Source: JAGHBT01 sp035311885 (GTDB taxonomy: Bacteria > Krumholzibacteriota > Krumholzibacteriia > Krumholzibacteriales > WJIX01). From it: a stretch of DNA of 10,377 nt. Positions within the stretch are counted from its first letter, which is position 1; each line of letters starts with the position of its first letter. The stretch spans positions 1-10,377 of the forward strand of contig CAZKNG010000082.1 in assembly GCA_964554125.1 (NCBI GenBank), given 5' to 3'. Under the pieces are notes generated by a model, which searched no databases, was not told the origin of the DNA, and saw only the letters and a list, made by a program, of their open reading frames with translations. Position numbers and translations under genes: made by a program. This document shows positions 1 through 6,541 of this stretch, piece by piece.

Positions 1-471
1 CCGGTGGTATCTGAAGGCTGAGTTATATCGTTACCGCTCCCGGTTGACTCAAAAAGTACCGCGCTGCCTGAGATCGGGTTGCCGTCGGAGTCTCGTACCA
101 CCACCGTAAGCGAAAGCTCATCTGTGCCGTCTGCCGTTACTACATTCGTATCACCTGATAGTGATGATTCCGACATATCCGCAGCTCCCGGCTCATATAA
201 CACCTCCAGGCTGTCCGAGAGATATACTCCGTCTACTGTAGCAGTTATCACCTTCTGCTCCGCTACCGTCGAGGTCATAACCCCCGCCGCAACTCCGTCT
301 GTGCCGGTGGTATCTGAAGGCTGAGTTATATCGTTACCGCTCCCGGTTGACTCAAAAACTACCGTGCTGCCTGAGATCGGGTTGTTATACTCGTCTCGTA
401 CCACCACGGTTAGCTCTAACTCCTCCGTACCGTCTGCCGTTAATGTGTCTTTATCGGATGAAAGGCTTGAA
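1..471 (-). repeat. 303-bp tandem repeat encoding 101-aa Big_1-like units
   Basis: Bases 1-55 and 304-358 are identical, and similarity continues with scattered changes across the unit, so the period is exactly 303 bp (101 codons). One whole unit covers about 169-471, and a second starts at about 168 and leaves the window. The shared protein text includes TADGT, LTVVVRD, NPISGS and FESTGSGNDITQPSDTTG. Spacing is in frame, as expected for repeated Ig-like domains. The near-identity of one part points to recent duplication or gene conversion; more copies probably lie to the left. Confidence 0.9.
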
Positions 472-1709
472 GAGTCGGAGTCAAATATGGCGTGGTTAAC
501 ATATACATTAGTATTTGTTTGATTCAAATCAGGTGGACTGCTGTCATCATCAAGCACGATCAGATAACCTAAATTCATTTCCATATTAGTGTTGATATAA
601 TCCACTTCTTTTGAGCTATTTCCGCTCGAAATAACTGTACCTAATATCGATGTGGAATGATCATAGATCTCGTAGAAGTCGCCGCCTGCTTTGATTAAAT
701 CAATAGTCTGATCAGATGAAAGCGGACTTTCGTTGCCGAATGTATCTTCAACTGAGATTGTGAATCTTGCATAATCGCCTGCTGTTATCGTAGTATCACG
801 GGGTGTTATTTCTATATTTAAAGGAGAAGCCGGATTAACTGTAACCTGCTGCTGAGCGTCAGTCCAGGATTGTCCCTGAGGTGACGCTGTAATATCAGGA
901 GTTCCCGCTGTAATATCTCTGTAATAGAACGAGGTTGTATCTTCACCGGATAAAATTGTAACACTTGAAGTATCACTGAACCCACCACCTCCCAGAATAG
1001 AAAATTCTCCTTCGGAAGAACTAGAGGATAGATTCACAATCTGGTCTGAAGATACTGAACTCGGATTATTATATTGGTCTACTGTTTGAATTCTTATTTT
1101 ATCAGTTATATCGCCGGCAATCACACTTGTCTCAGATGTATTAAAAATCATACTATCAATCTCATCCGATGTAGTATTTAATACCGGCGAAGAGGAAATA
1201 GCTACCGGAGAACTGCCTGAAGGATCGGACCTCACTGTAAACTCAATGGCTGACTCTACGGAATTCTGTGCTGTAGCCTGCCCGGAACTAAATTCCGTGC
1301 TGTCCCCGTATACTATGGCAACCGTGTCACCCGTAGTAAGTGAATCGATTGATATTAATATCACCCTCGAGGCAATACTAATTGGATCGGCGGCCAGGAT
1401 CCCATCACTTGACACCGTTACATATCCGGATGAGGAACTGTCAGAAGACTGAGGAACTGTCCACCCTCCAGGTATAGAGAGAGATATTTCTCCATTTGAA
1501 AAATTCTCAGATGCAGTATATGTAATCGTCCATTCTCCCGAACTACCTACAGTGACATCGTCAGAGGGAGTTATCGCCGCCGTACCGCTCCCCGGAGCAG
1601 CATTCAAAATTTCCGCTGAAGATAAAATCAAACCGATAAAGATAAACAGCAGTAATTTCTTTTGCCGGGAGAGATTTGCAATAAAATTATTCAATTTAGT
1701 ATTCATCAT
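1..1709 (-). CDS. Secreted Ig-like (Big_1-type) repeat protein, 3' end outside the window
   Basis: I translated the reverse frame from ATG 1709 to the window edge and found no stop, giving at least 569 residues; the C-terminus is missing. A second in-frame ATG lies at 1706. Residues 1-37 look like a signal peptide: a basic stretch (SRQKK), a hydrophobic core (LLLFIFIGLILSS) and a likely cut after ILNA. Next comes a Ser/Thr/Gly-rich beta domain (about 45-135), then Ig-like segments containing phrases such as VDQYNNP and VEDTFGN. From about residue 414 there are tandem Big_1-like units with the invasin-type signature TVVVRDxxxNPISGS. Big_1 domains are typical of bacterial surface adhesins and stalks. 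The composition is acidic and Ser/Thr-rich, as in extracellular proteins. It is separated from the upstream operon by 472 bp and probably has its own promoter. No Shine-Dalgarno is visible; a 9-bp hairpin lies 8 nt before the start. The secreted Ig-like architecture is well supported, but the exact role (adhesin, stalk or S-layer-like) is unknown and the anchoring domain lies outside the window. Confidence 0.85.
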   Translation of the reverse strand, partial: MMNTKLNNFIANLSRQKKLLLFIFIGLILSSAEILNAAPGSGTAAITPSDDVTVGSSGEWTITYTASENFSNGEISLSIPGGWTVPQSSDSSSSGYVTVSSDGILAADPISIASRVILISIDSLTTGDTVAIVYGDSTEFSSGQATAQNSVESAIEFTVRSDPSGSSPVAISSSPVLNTTSDEIDSMIFNTSETSVIAGDITDKIRIQTVDQYNNPSSVSSDQIVNLSSSSSEGEFSILGGGGFSDTSSVTILSGEDTTSFYYRDITAGTPDITASPQGQSWTDAQQQVTVNPASPLNIEITPRDTTITAGDYARFTISVEDTFGNESPLSSDQTIDLIKAGGDFYEIYDHSTSILGTVISSGNSSKEVDYINTNMEMNLGYLIVLDDDSSPPDLNQTNTNVYVNHAIFDSDSSSLSSDKDTLTADGTEELELTVVVRDEYNNPISGSTVVFESTGSGNDITQPSDTTGTDGVAAGVMTSTVAEQKVITATVDGVYLSDSLEVLYEPGAADMSESSLSGDTNVVTADGTDELSLTVVVRDSDGNPISGSAVLFESTGSGNDITQPSDTT

Positions 1710-1717
1710 TTTTACTA

Positions 1718-1742
1718 TAACTGGCAATTATTATGCCAGTTA
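1718..1742 (-). promoter_or_regulatory. Perfect 9-bp inverted repeat in the leader of the Ig-like gene
   Basis: TAACTGGCA (1718-1726) and TGCCAGTTA (1734-1742) are perfect reverse complements around a 7-base AT loop. In the minus-strand transcript the hairpin ends 8 nt before ATG 1709, exactly where a ribosome would bind. It could be an mRNA hairpin controlling translation or a dimeric repressor operator. There is no U-run, so it is unlikely to be a terminator. The repeat is certain; the function is inferred. Confidence 0.5.
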
Positions 1743-1927
1743 ACAAGACAACCAGGGAGCAAAAAACTCTAATCCGAACTATATTATTAAGGTGGAACAG
1801 TAAAATTACATCTGGAAACAAAACTGACCTCTGAACCAACATAACCTATTGCCAAATAATAATATACAACATAAATAACAAACTCGACCTTTTCAGCCCA
1901 TCTATATAATCTTCACACTGAAACCTG

Positions 1928-1957
1928 GTATTACTAGAAAATAGCCTCACATTTCAA
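1928..1957 (-). promoter_or_regulatory. Possible sigma-70-like promoter for the Ig-like gene
   Basis: On the minus strand TTGAAA (1957-1952) is followed after 18 bp by TAATAC (1933-1928), a fair match to -35 and -10 boxes. It would give a leader of roughly 210 nt before ATG 1709. AT-rich DNA gives many chance matches and the promoter consensus of this organism is unknown, so this is only a candidate. Confidence 0.2.
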
Positions 1958-2034
1958 CCAAGATTACTACAAAAGTGCCCAGAATGCAACAATGCAAACT
2001 ATGACAATTTATCATAGCGTAATAAAATATGTAA

Positions 2035-2090
2035 TTTTGATAAAAAAAAGAAAAGGATAATTCTTTCTCTAGACAGGCATTTTATCAAAA
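2035..2090. repeat. 11-bp perfect inverted repeat TTTTGATAAAA / TTTTATCAAAA
   Basis: The arms are at 2035-2045 and 2080-2090, separated by 34 bp. A further TTTATCA occurs at 2008-2014, inside the CTATGA/TCATAG dyad. The arms are AT-rich, so an RNA stem would be weak; paired operator sites for a DNA-binding regulator are an alternative. Function unknown. Confidence 0.4.
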
Positions 2091-2092
2091 CA

Positions 2093-2120
2093 GATATCCA
2101 AGAAAACAATACGGGATATC
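2093..2120 (-). terminator. Weak candidate terminator after the lipoprotein operon
   Basis: GATATCC (2093-2099) pairs with GGATATC (2114-2120) around a 14-nt loop. On the minus strand the stem is followed by TGTTTTGA, a short U-rich run. It lies 62-89 bp past the stop of the last operon gene. The stem is short and the loop large, so it is not a textbook terminator. Confidence 0.2.
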
Positions 2121-2181
2121 ATGAATTTGATTTCTTAGCGGTTATATAAGAATATTAATATTTCTTAGATAAGAAAATTCT

Positions 2182-2592
2182 CTACTCATCTTTTCTTCTC
2201 GGAACAATTACTACGGAATTAATTCCTCCAAAGCCATCATCGACAGTCTTTAAATTTCCCGGATCAGGAATCCATTTTTCTCCGTCAATAACAAATTTGT
2301 ATTCATACCTCCCGGGAGATAAAGGTATAGTAATTTCCCATAAACCTTTTTCATCGGTAAGTGAGAGTAAATCCACAGATTTTGACCAGTTGTTAAAACT
2401 TCCGGCAATGGCAACCTCCTCCGCTTCGGTTGAATAAACAGAGAATCTTACCCCTCTGCCAACCAGCTCAGGCCCTTCAGAAGGCAAAATATCCCTTCCG
2501 CCAAATCCCGGGAATCTACCACATCCAATTAAAATGAAAAGTACGAGGAGCGACAATTTATCAAACCTGTTTTTAAATAATTTCATAATCAC
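2182..2592 (-). CDS. Lipoprotein with a single AMPK-type glycogen-binding domain (second of two)
   Basis: This 136-residue protein starts at GTG 2592, which overlaps the TGA of the preceding gene by 4 nt; an ATG two codons on (2586) is equally possible. Neither start has a clear Shine-Dalgarno, so it may be translationally coupled. Residues 10-24 form a lipoprotein signal with lipobox LIGC (lipidated Cys24); Gly at +2 fits outer-membrane sorting by the E. coli rule. After a Gly/Pro-rich linker, residues 47-130 match the E-set fold of AMPK-beta glycogen-binding domains (AMPK1_CBM, related to CBM48), with AGSFNNW and GRYEYKFVIDGEKW. By eye alignment to rat AMPK beta1, Trp69, Lys99, Trp107 and Asn125 fall on the four sugar-contacting positions (W100, K126, W133, N150), so glucan binding is plausible. 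There is no enzyme domain. It is the last gene of the operon. The fold and lipidation are well supported; the ligand is not shown. Confidence 0.85.
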   Translation of the reverse strand: MIMKLFKNRFDKLSLLVLFILIGCGRFPGFGGRDILPSEGPELVGRGVRFSVYSTEAEEVAIAGSFNNWSKSVDLLSLTDEKGLWEITIPLSPGRYEYKFVIDGEKWIPDPGNLKTVDDGFGGINSVVIVPRRKDE

Positions 2593-2972
2593 GGCACTAT
2601 AAGGAGATTTGCCTTCCCTCCTTTTCCATCACTTACAATTCTAGGATTATTATCGTCCAACAACCAGACAGATTCATTGATTAAAAACCTGTATTTATAC
2701 CGGCCCCTTTCAAGCTCGACTGTCCTTTCCCAGCATGAAACAGAATCATTTCTTGTCATCAATCCTACGAGCACCTCTCCCTCTTCGGCATCCCCCTTTG
2801 ACCAGTTATTCCAATCCCCGGCGACTTGTACCAGTTCGGCAGCTTCGTTCCTCAAACGAAAGGTTACACTATTATTATCTACTACGGGGGATTCTATAGA
2901 TTTCTCCAGATACCTCCCGCATGATAATAATAACAGAACCGACATAGTTATACTCAATACTATTCTATTCAT
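2589..2972 (-). CDS. Lipoprotein with a single AMPK-type glycogen-binding domain (first of two)
   Basis: This 127-residue protein starts at ATG 2972, preceded by a weak purine run (AAAGAAA), 12 bp after the stop of the GBD-barrel gene. Residues 3-18 form a lipoprotein signal ending in LLSC (Cys18). The following GRY resembles the GRF that follows the lipid Cys of the next gene's product, so the two are probably paralogues. Residues 35-127 are a glycogen-binding E-set domain with AGDWNNW, GRYKYRFLIN and a final GKANLLIV strand. Aligned by eye with AMPK beta1, Trp57, Trp103 and Asn122 match sugar-contacting positions, while the lysine is replaced by Arg95, a conservative change. It may still bind a glucan. 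The protein ends immediately after the domain, so binding or scaffolding is its only visible role. It is encoded between the barrel-linked GBD gene and the second lipoprotein, overlapping the latter by 4 nt. Confidence 0.85.
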   Translation of the reverse strand: MNRIVLSITMSVLLLLSCGRYLEKSIESPVVDNNSVTFRLRNEAAELVQVAGDWNNWSKGDAEEGEVLVGLMTRNDSVSCWERTVELERGRYKYRFLINESVWLLDDNNPRIVSDGKGGKANLLIVP

Positions 2973-2984
2973 AATTTCTTTATA

Positions 2985-4997
2985 TCAGAAAAGAAGCTTT
3001 GTTTCAAAAGAAATCATCCAACTGGATGACATCTCATCTTCAGCGTCGCCCAGATCTTCCATTAATTTATTCTGATTTAATGATGAAAGTTCTCTGAAAA
3101 CCCCTTTATCCTCGAGAAATCTTTCCCGTCCGTTATATGAAATATTATAATACCATTTATCAAAAATATACGGGTTGAAACCGACTCCAACCATACACCA
3201 GGAAGATTCATTTAATTTCTTTCTCAGAGCAAGAAAGGTATCAATGAATCTGTTTTTGCCGCTCCATTCTCTATGATTATAGGAAACACCTCTTAAATCG
3301 GTAAATATATCTATATCCTTGAAAATTGGATTATTATCAGCAAGTTCAAAGGGTAAAAGCATATCCAGAGGAATCGAATGAGTGATTTTCATCTCTATTA
3401 CTCTGTTTAAGATATCACCGTTTTCACACATAAAGACCAAAGATATATCAGTTCCGTTTGAATTGGGATATATTTCATTTTCATAACCTGTTTTGCTTAA
3501 GTCCAGACGCGCTTTGTATATTCCGGGTGAATTAAGAAACAGGAGACTGTTCGAGTCAACTCTATCACCGTCAAGCCAGAAGTTGTTCCTCTGAAACCAG
3601 AAATAATCTGCTCTAAGATCCCGGAATTTCTCTGCCATACCCTCTATTCCCAATCGGACCTTCCCCAACCTCATATCTAAGTCAAACCCCAGTGACCGCG
3701 CCGCCGCTTCTTTAATATCTACAAAATCCCCGGAACTCCCCTTTCTCCCATGGTATGTATAGAATAGATCGAATCGTGCGTTGCTGAATTTTCTCCTTAT
3801 ACCGGCATAGATCTTCCAGCCTGATTCTCCCCGGCAATCATCCATATAACAATCCCCGACAGATCCCGAAAGATTTTCAAGCTGAGACAGACGGGTGGTT
3901 CCATGTAAGTATTCCAGTTCAACCAACATACTGTCGAAAGGGTTGAATGAACACCACCCTCCATGTATATTTACCTGTTCGCTGCCTTCCAGAAAGCAAT
4001 CACTCCCATTTGCAGTAAAATACCATTTCGCGTAATTCTTATTATGGCGGAAAAGATAGTTTAACTTTACATCCCCGACTTTCCCCTTTAAAATCGCGCC
4101 GATAATGTCAGAATCATTCAAATCTCTCTGGGCATATTGAATTTGATCCTTAAATACTATATCGTCACTCTTCCTTTGAGAATAACTGCTGTAGCCTTCA
4201 GTTCTTCCAGCGTAAAAGACTCTGCCCGAATATTGTTCCGCAATATCGACACCCACATCCATACCCCTGCAAAACAATCCAAGAGGATAATTATAGGGAC
4301 CTAACAAACCAAAAAGTCTGAGAGGGTCACCGAAAGCCAATTCGCCCATTCTGTAAAAGGCCCTCATCTTCCAACTGCCTTTATCACTTAATGCTTCGGA
4401 ACGTAGGAGAACCGGCCCAATAGCGTCAGAGTCCGCTCTTCTGCTATCTCCAAATATCGCAGATGAAATCCTCAATTTTGTATCTTCCTCAATATTCCCT
4501 TCCAGCTCTCCCTTTATGGAGATTGAATAATCGTCTTTATCATAAACTGCGATGACCTCGGATGATAAATCAGTTTCAAGCAGATCTTTTTGATTATTAA
4601 TCCTGGGCTCTCTGAAATATCTCAGGCTGTACTTACCATTCTCTTCGCTGAAGTAGAAACAGGAATTTCCATCTTTATCCTTGCACGGATTATCAGTATC
4701 AGACCTCTTTTCTCCATTAACTACATACATATACTTGTGCTTGCCCGGCAATAAAAAGAGCCGGATTTCATAACGGTTATTTTCCCAGACCATTTTATCC
4801 ATCGTGGGATTCCAGTTGTTAAAATCACCCACGAGATAAACTGAAGCCCCCCTGGGAATTGATAAACTGAATATTATCTCCTCACCGTCAAGAGAAACGG
4901 CTGAACTGGCAGGAGATACAGCCAGAGCGAGAAAGGCAATAAATATTATTATCATTCGGCCTAAGTCTGTATTCAATCTCTTATACCCCCGAGCCAT
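2985..4997 (-). CDS. Predicted outer-membrane protein: N-terminal glycogen-binding-like domain plus a long beta-rich region
   Basis: The protein has 670 residues from ATG 4997, which overlaps the preceding gene by 25 bp. Met15 (ATG 4955) is an alternative start that removes the overlap and still leaves a full signal peptide; neither start has a good Shine-Dalgarno. The hydrophobic core is at 15-30, with a likely cut after SPASSA (33). Residues 36-125 are an AMPK-GBD-like E-set domain (VYLVGDFNNWNP, GKHKYMYVVNGEK). The usual lysine and second tryptophan are replaced by Met90 and Arg98, and two cysteines (105, 113) sit in the ligand loop, so glucan binding is doubtful. Residues 130-670 are rich in alternating polar and hydrophobic strands with Tyr/Trp/Phe, and the protein ends in FETKLLF; a terminal Phe is typical of BAM-assembled barrels. 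The segment around 205-262 (GMDVGVDI) resembles one in the neighbouring 517-aa protein. I know no function for this architecture. Transport, assembly or structural roles are all possible. Confidence 0.75.
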   Translation of the reverse strand: MARGYKRLNTDLGRMIIIFIAFLALAVSPASSAVSLDGEEIIFSLSIPRGASVYLVGDFNNWNPTMDKMVWENNRYEIRLFLLPGKHKYMYVVNGEKRSDTDNPCKDKDGNSCFYFSEENGKYSLRYFREPRINNQKDLLETDLSSEVIAVYDKDDYSISIKGELEGNIEEDTKLRISSAIFGDSRRADSDAIGPVLLRSEALSDKGSWKMRAFYRMGELAFGDPLRLFGLLGPYNYPLGLFCRGMDVGVDIAEQYSGRVFYAGRTEGYSSYSQRKSDDIVFKDQIQYAQRDLNDSDIIGAILKGKVGDVKLNYLFRHNKNYAKWYFTANGSDCFLEGSEQVNIHGGWCSFNPFDSMLVELEYLHGTTRLSQLENLSGSVGDCYMDDCRGESGWKIYAGIRRKFSNARFDLFYTYHGRKGSSGDFVDIKEAAARSLGFDLDMRLGKVRLGIEGMAEKFRDLRADYFWFQRNNFWLDGDRVDSNSLLFLNSPGIYKARLDLSKTGYENEIYPNSNGTDISLVFMCENGDILNRVIEMKITHSIPLDMLLPFELADNNPIFKDIDIFTDLRGVSYNHREWSGKNRFIDTFLALRKKLNESSWCMVGVGFNPYIFDKWYYNISYNGRERFLEDKGVFRELSSLNQNKLMEDLGDAEDEMSSSWMISFETKLLF

Positions 4998-6526
4998 ATT
5001 CTTGTAAAGAAGCAGATCTGTCTGTTCTCTTCAGAGAGATCCGGTTCCCACTCCTGATCCAGGGAAATCGCTTTAAAGAAAGGGTTGAAAGAACCAAAAG
5101 AAACACTGAATAGAAATCTCATTGACGGCCGGTATTCAATGGATATACTGTACCTGCTCTTTTCTGACCTGTGCAGATATAGTGAATTTCGCAAGATCCA
5201 TGAATCTGATATATTTACCCATCCGTCCGAAAGAAATGAGATCCTGTTTGCACCGCCGCAGTCATCGACACGAAATGTAGTTAGAAGCCGGCTGAAATTA
5301 TTATCGTCTTCTAATGTTATAATATATGAAGATCTTTTCCCTTCCCTCAAAAGAAGGTTTCCGCCTAAAGCAACCCCTTGCTTAAAACGCAGGCTGAGAG
5401 TGTTTCTTAGATATTTAAACCTCTCATTAAGACCATAAATGTATATATCCCCACCCTTTATCCTGAAGGAGGCCGCGAGCCGTGGATGACGCCACAAGCA
5501 AAGCAGATAACTCTCTATTAGTGAATTCTGAATTTCTCCTTCGGGGTTGCTGTAATCAACTCCATAGTATCGATATGAAGGAACGAGCAGGATAGAACCG
5601 TAAGAAGGATTTGCCCACTCAGCCCCCTGTAATTCCATCGAAAAAATTGAATTATCGGGGAATATTCCGCTGAATCCATAATTTTCAAATTGTTCCCAAT
5701 CCAGCGAGGTAAAAGATTTTCTGCTTATCTCCATCAAAGAACTGTTAATTTTCTCAGAAAATTCAGCCAGCACCCTTACTCCTGAAAGTGTCAGCTCGTT
5801 GCTGAAACCAAAAGTTACGGCATTCCCCGAATGAATTGACTGTATCTCTGAGGCAGAAATACCGAAATGGATAATATCTCTCCATATAAGATTTGTGTGT
5901 AAATGGCGGAAACTTCCGGCGGGGTCATTGAAATCAGGTATGCCGCCATTTGAATATTCAGGGTTGCCTTCTGATATTCTAACTTCCTTATATGATATAT
6001 CAAACCATCCTCCGTAATCAATACCGACATCCAGTCCCGCTGAGTTTCCGGTCAGATAAGGAGAATCATTTGAAATAAAAGGCAATAATAACATACCCGA
6101 ATTATAAACTCTCTCTCTAAGATAAGCCTTGAGTGAAAGCTGATTGGAGAACAAATCCAACCCGATATGCCCCTGCTTTAGATAGAATAAATTAGTATAA
6201 TCGGAAGAGCCGGCATCATACCTTCCGGTTGAGCATTTGACGAAAATATCAAAGGGATCAATATTATTGCTTTTTGCCATAAGAACAATTTCGTCGTTCG
6301 AATGAGAATTTTCGTTCCAGGAAAATGGACTAGAGTTCCTGTAAAGTTCAATCTTATTTCTACAGGCAGCAGACCAATCTAAATGTGATATTAACCCTGA
6401 TGAAGAAGCCAGAACAGGTGAATTTGAAAATATTGCGGAAATTGAAAGAAAACAGGTAATAATCAAATAACCGAATACTCTACAGAGAACAGGGAAACGC
6501 CTTATTACTTTGAACTTTCTATCCAT
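4973..6526 (-). CDS. Predicted outer-membrane beta-barrel protein, function unknown
   Basis: This 517-residue protein starts at ATG 6526. It has a basic N-terminus (DRKFKVIRR), a hydrophobic core (about 17-33) and a probable signal-peptidase cut after PVLA (40). The rest has no transmembrane helix but many short amphipathic strands rich in Tyr, Phe, Trp, Ser and Asn, for example RFLFSVSFGSFNPFF, as in outer-membrane barrels. Around residues 132-171 (LKAYLRERV, then GLDVGIDYGG) it resembles residues 209-252 of the next gene product, suggesting that the two barrels are distant paralogues. Unlike that protein it has no glycogen-binding domain, and it ends in WLGGIRD without a terminal aromatic residue. 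It lies 15 bp after the PorV-like gene and overlaps the next gene by 25 bp, so it belongs to the same operon. No Shine-Dalgarno is visible. I recognise no named family; the barrel call is inferred from composition and context. Confidence 0.65.
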   Translation of the reverse strand: MDRKFKVIRRFPVLCRVFGYLIITCFLSISAIFSNSPVLASSSGLISHLDWSAACRNKIELYRNSSPFSWNENSHSNDEIVLMAKSNNIDPFDIFVKCSTGRYDAGSSDYTNLFYLKQGHIGLDLFSNQLSLKAYLRERVYNSGMLLLPFISNDSPYLTGNSAGLDVGIDYGGWFDISYKEVRISEGNPEYSNGGIPDFNDPAGSFRHLHTNLIWRDIIHFGISASEIQSIHSGNAVTFGFSNELTLSGVRVLAEFSEKINSSLMEISRKSFTSLDWEQFENYGFSGIFPDNSIFSMELQGAEWANPSYGSILLVPSYRYYGVDYSNPEGEIQNSLIESYLLCLWRHPRLAASFRIKGGDIYIYGLNERFKYLRNTLSLRFKQGVALGGNLLLREGKRSSYIITLEDDNNFSRLLTTFRVDDCGGANRISFLSDGWVNISDSWILRNSLYLHRSEKSRYSISIEYRPSMRFLFSVSFGSFNPFFKAISLDQEWEPDLSEENRQICFFTRIWLGGIRD

Positions 6527-6541
6527 TTTAAATTGCCGTAA

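Larger units (their letters stand above)
1710..2181. other. Gene-free AT-rich intergenic region with short repeats
   Basis: No convincing coding frame or RNA gene was seen in these 472 bp. They separate the stop of the last lipoprotein gene (2182) from the start of the Ig-like gene (1709). Visible elements are two direct copies of AATGCAA 8 bp apart (1983-1989 and 1991-1997), a CTATGA/TCATAG dyad with a 7-nt spacer (1999-2017), an 11-bp inverted repeat (2035-2090), a GATATCC/GGATATC stem (2093-2120) and the leader hairpin (1718-1742). It probably holds the end of the upstream operon and the promoter of the Ig-like gene. Confidence 0.6.

Noticed and set aside
79..324. Plus-strand open frame over the Ig-like repeats
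   Set aside because: The minus frame is open for all of 1-1709 and encodes recognisable Big_1 repeats; the plus frame is a by-product of the same codons.
1..471. Repeats as a possible CRISPR array
   Set aside because: The period is 303 bp, in frame and protein-coding; there are no short repeats with unique spacers.
1901..1915. TATAAT on the plus strand at about 1905 as a promoter
   Set aside because: No good -35 box precedes it and no plus-strand gene follows.
2147..2168. AT-only inverted repeat (TAAGAATAT / ATATTTCTTA) just after the last lipoprotein gene as a terminator
   Set aside because: It has a bulge, no GC pairs beyond one, and no U-run, so it is too weak to call a terminator.
2677..3075. 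Plus-strand open frame of 132 codons opposite the first lipoprotein gene
   Set aside because: It runs antisense to a lipoprotein gene with clear lipobox and domain motifs; its own translation is Ser-rich with no recognisable domain, as expected of a shadow frame.
5085..5438. Plus-strand open frame of 117 codons inside the 517-aa barrel gene
   Set aside because: It is antisense to a gene with a signal peptide and good operon spacing; no motif or ribosome-binding site supports it.
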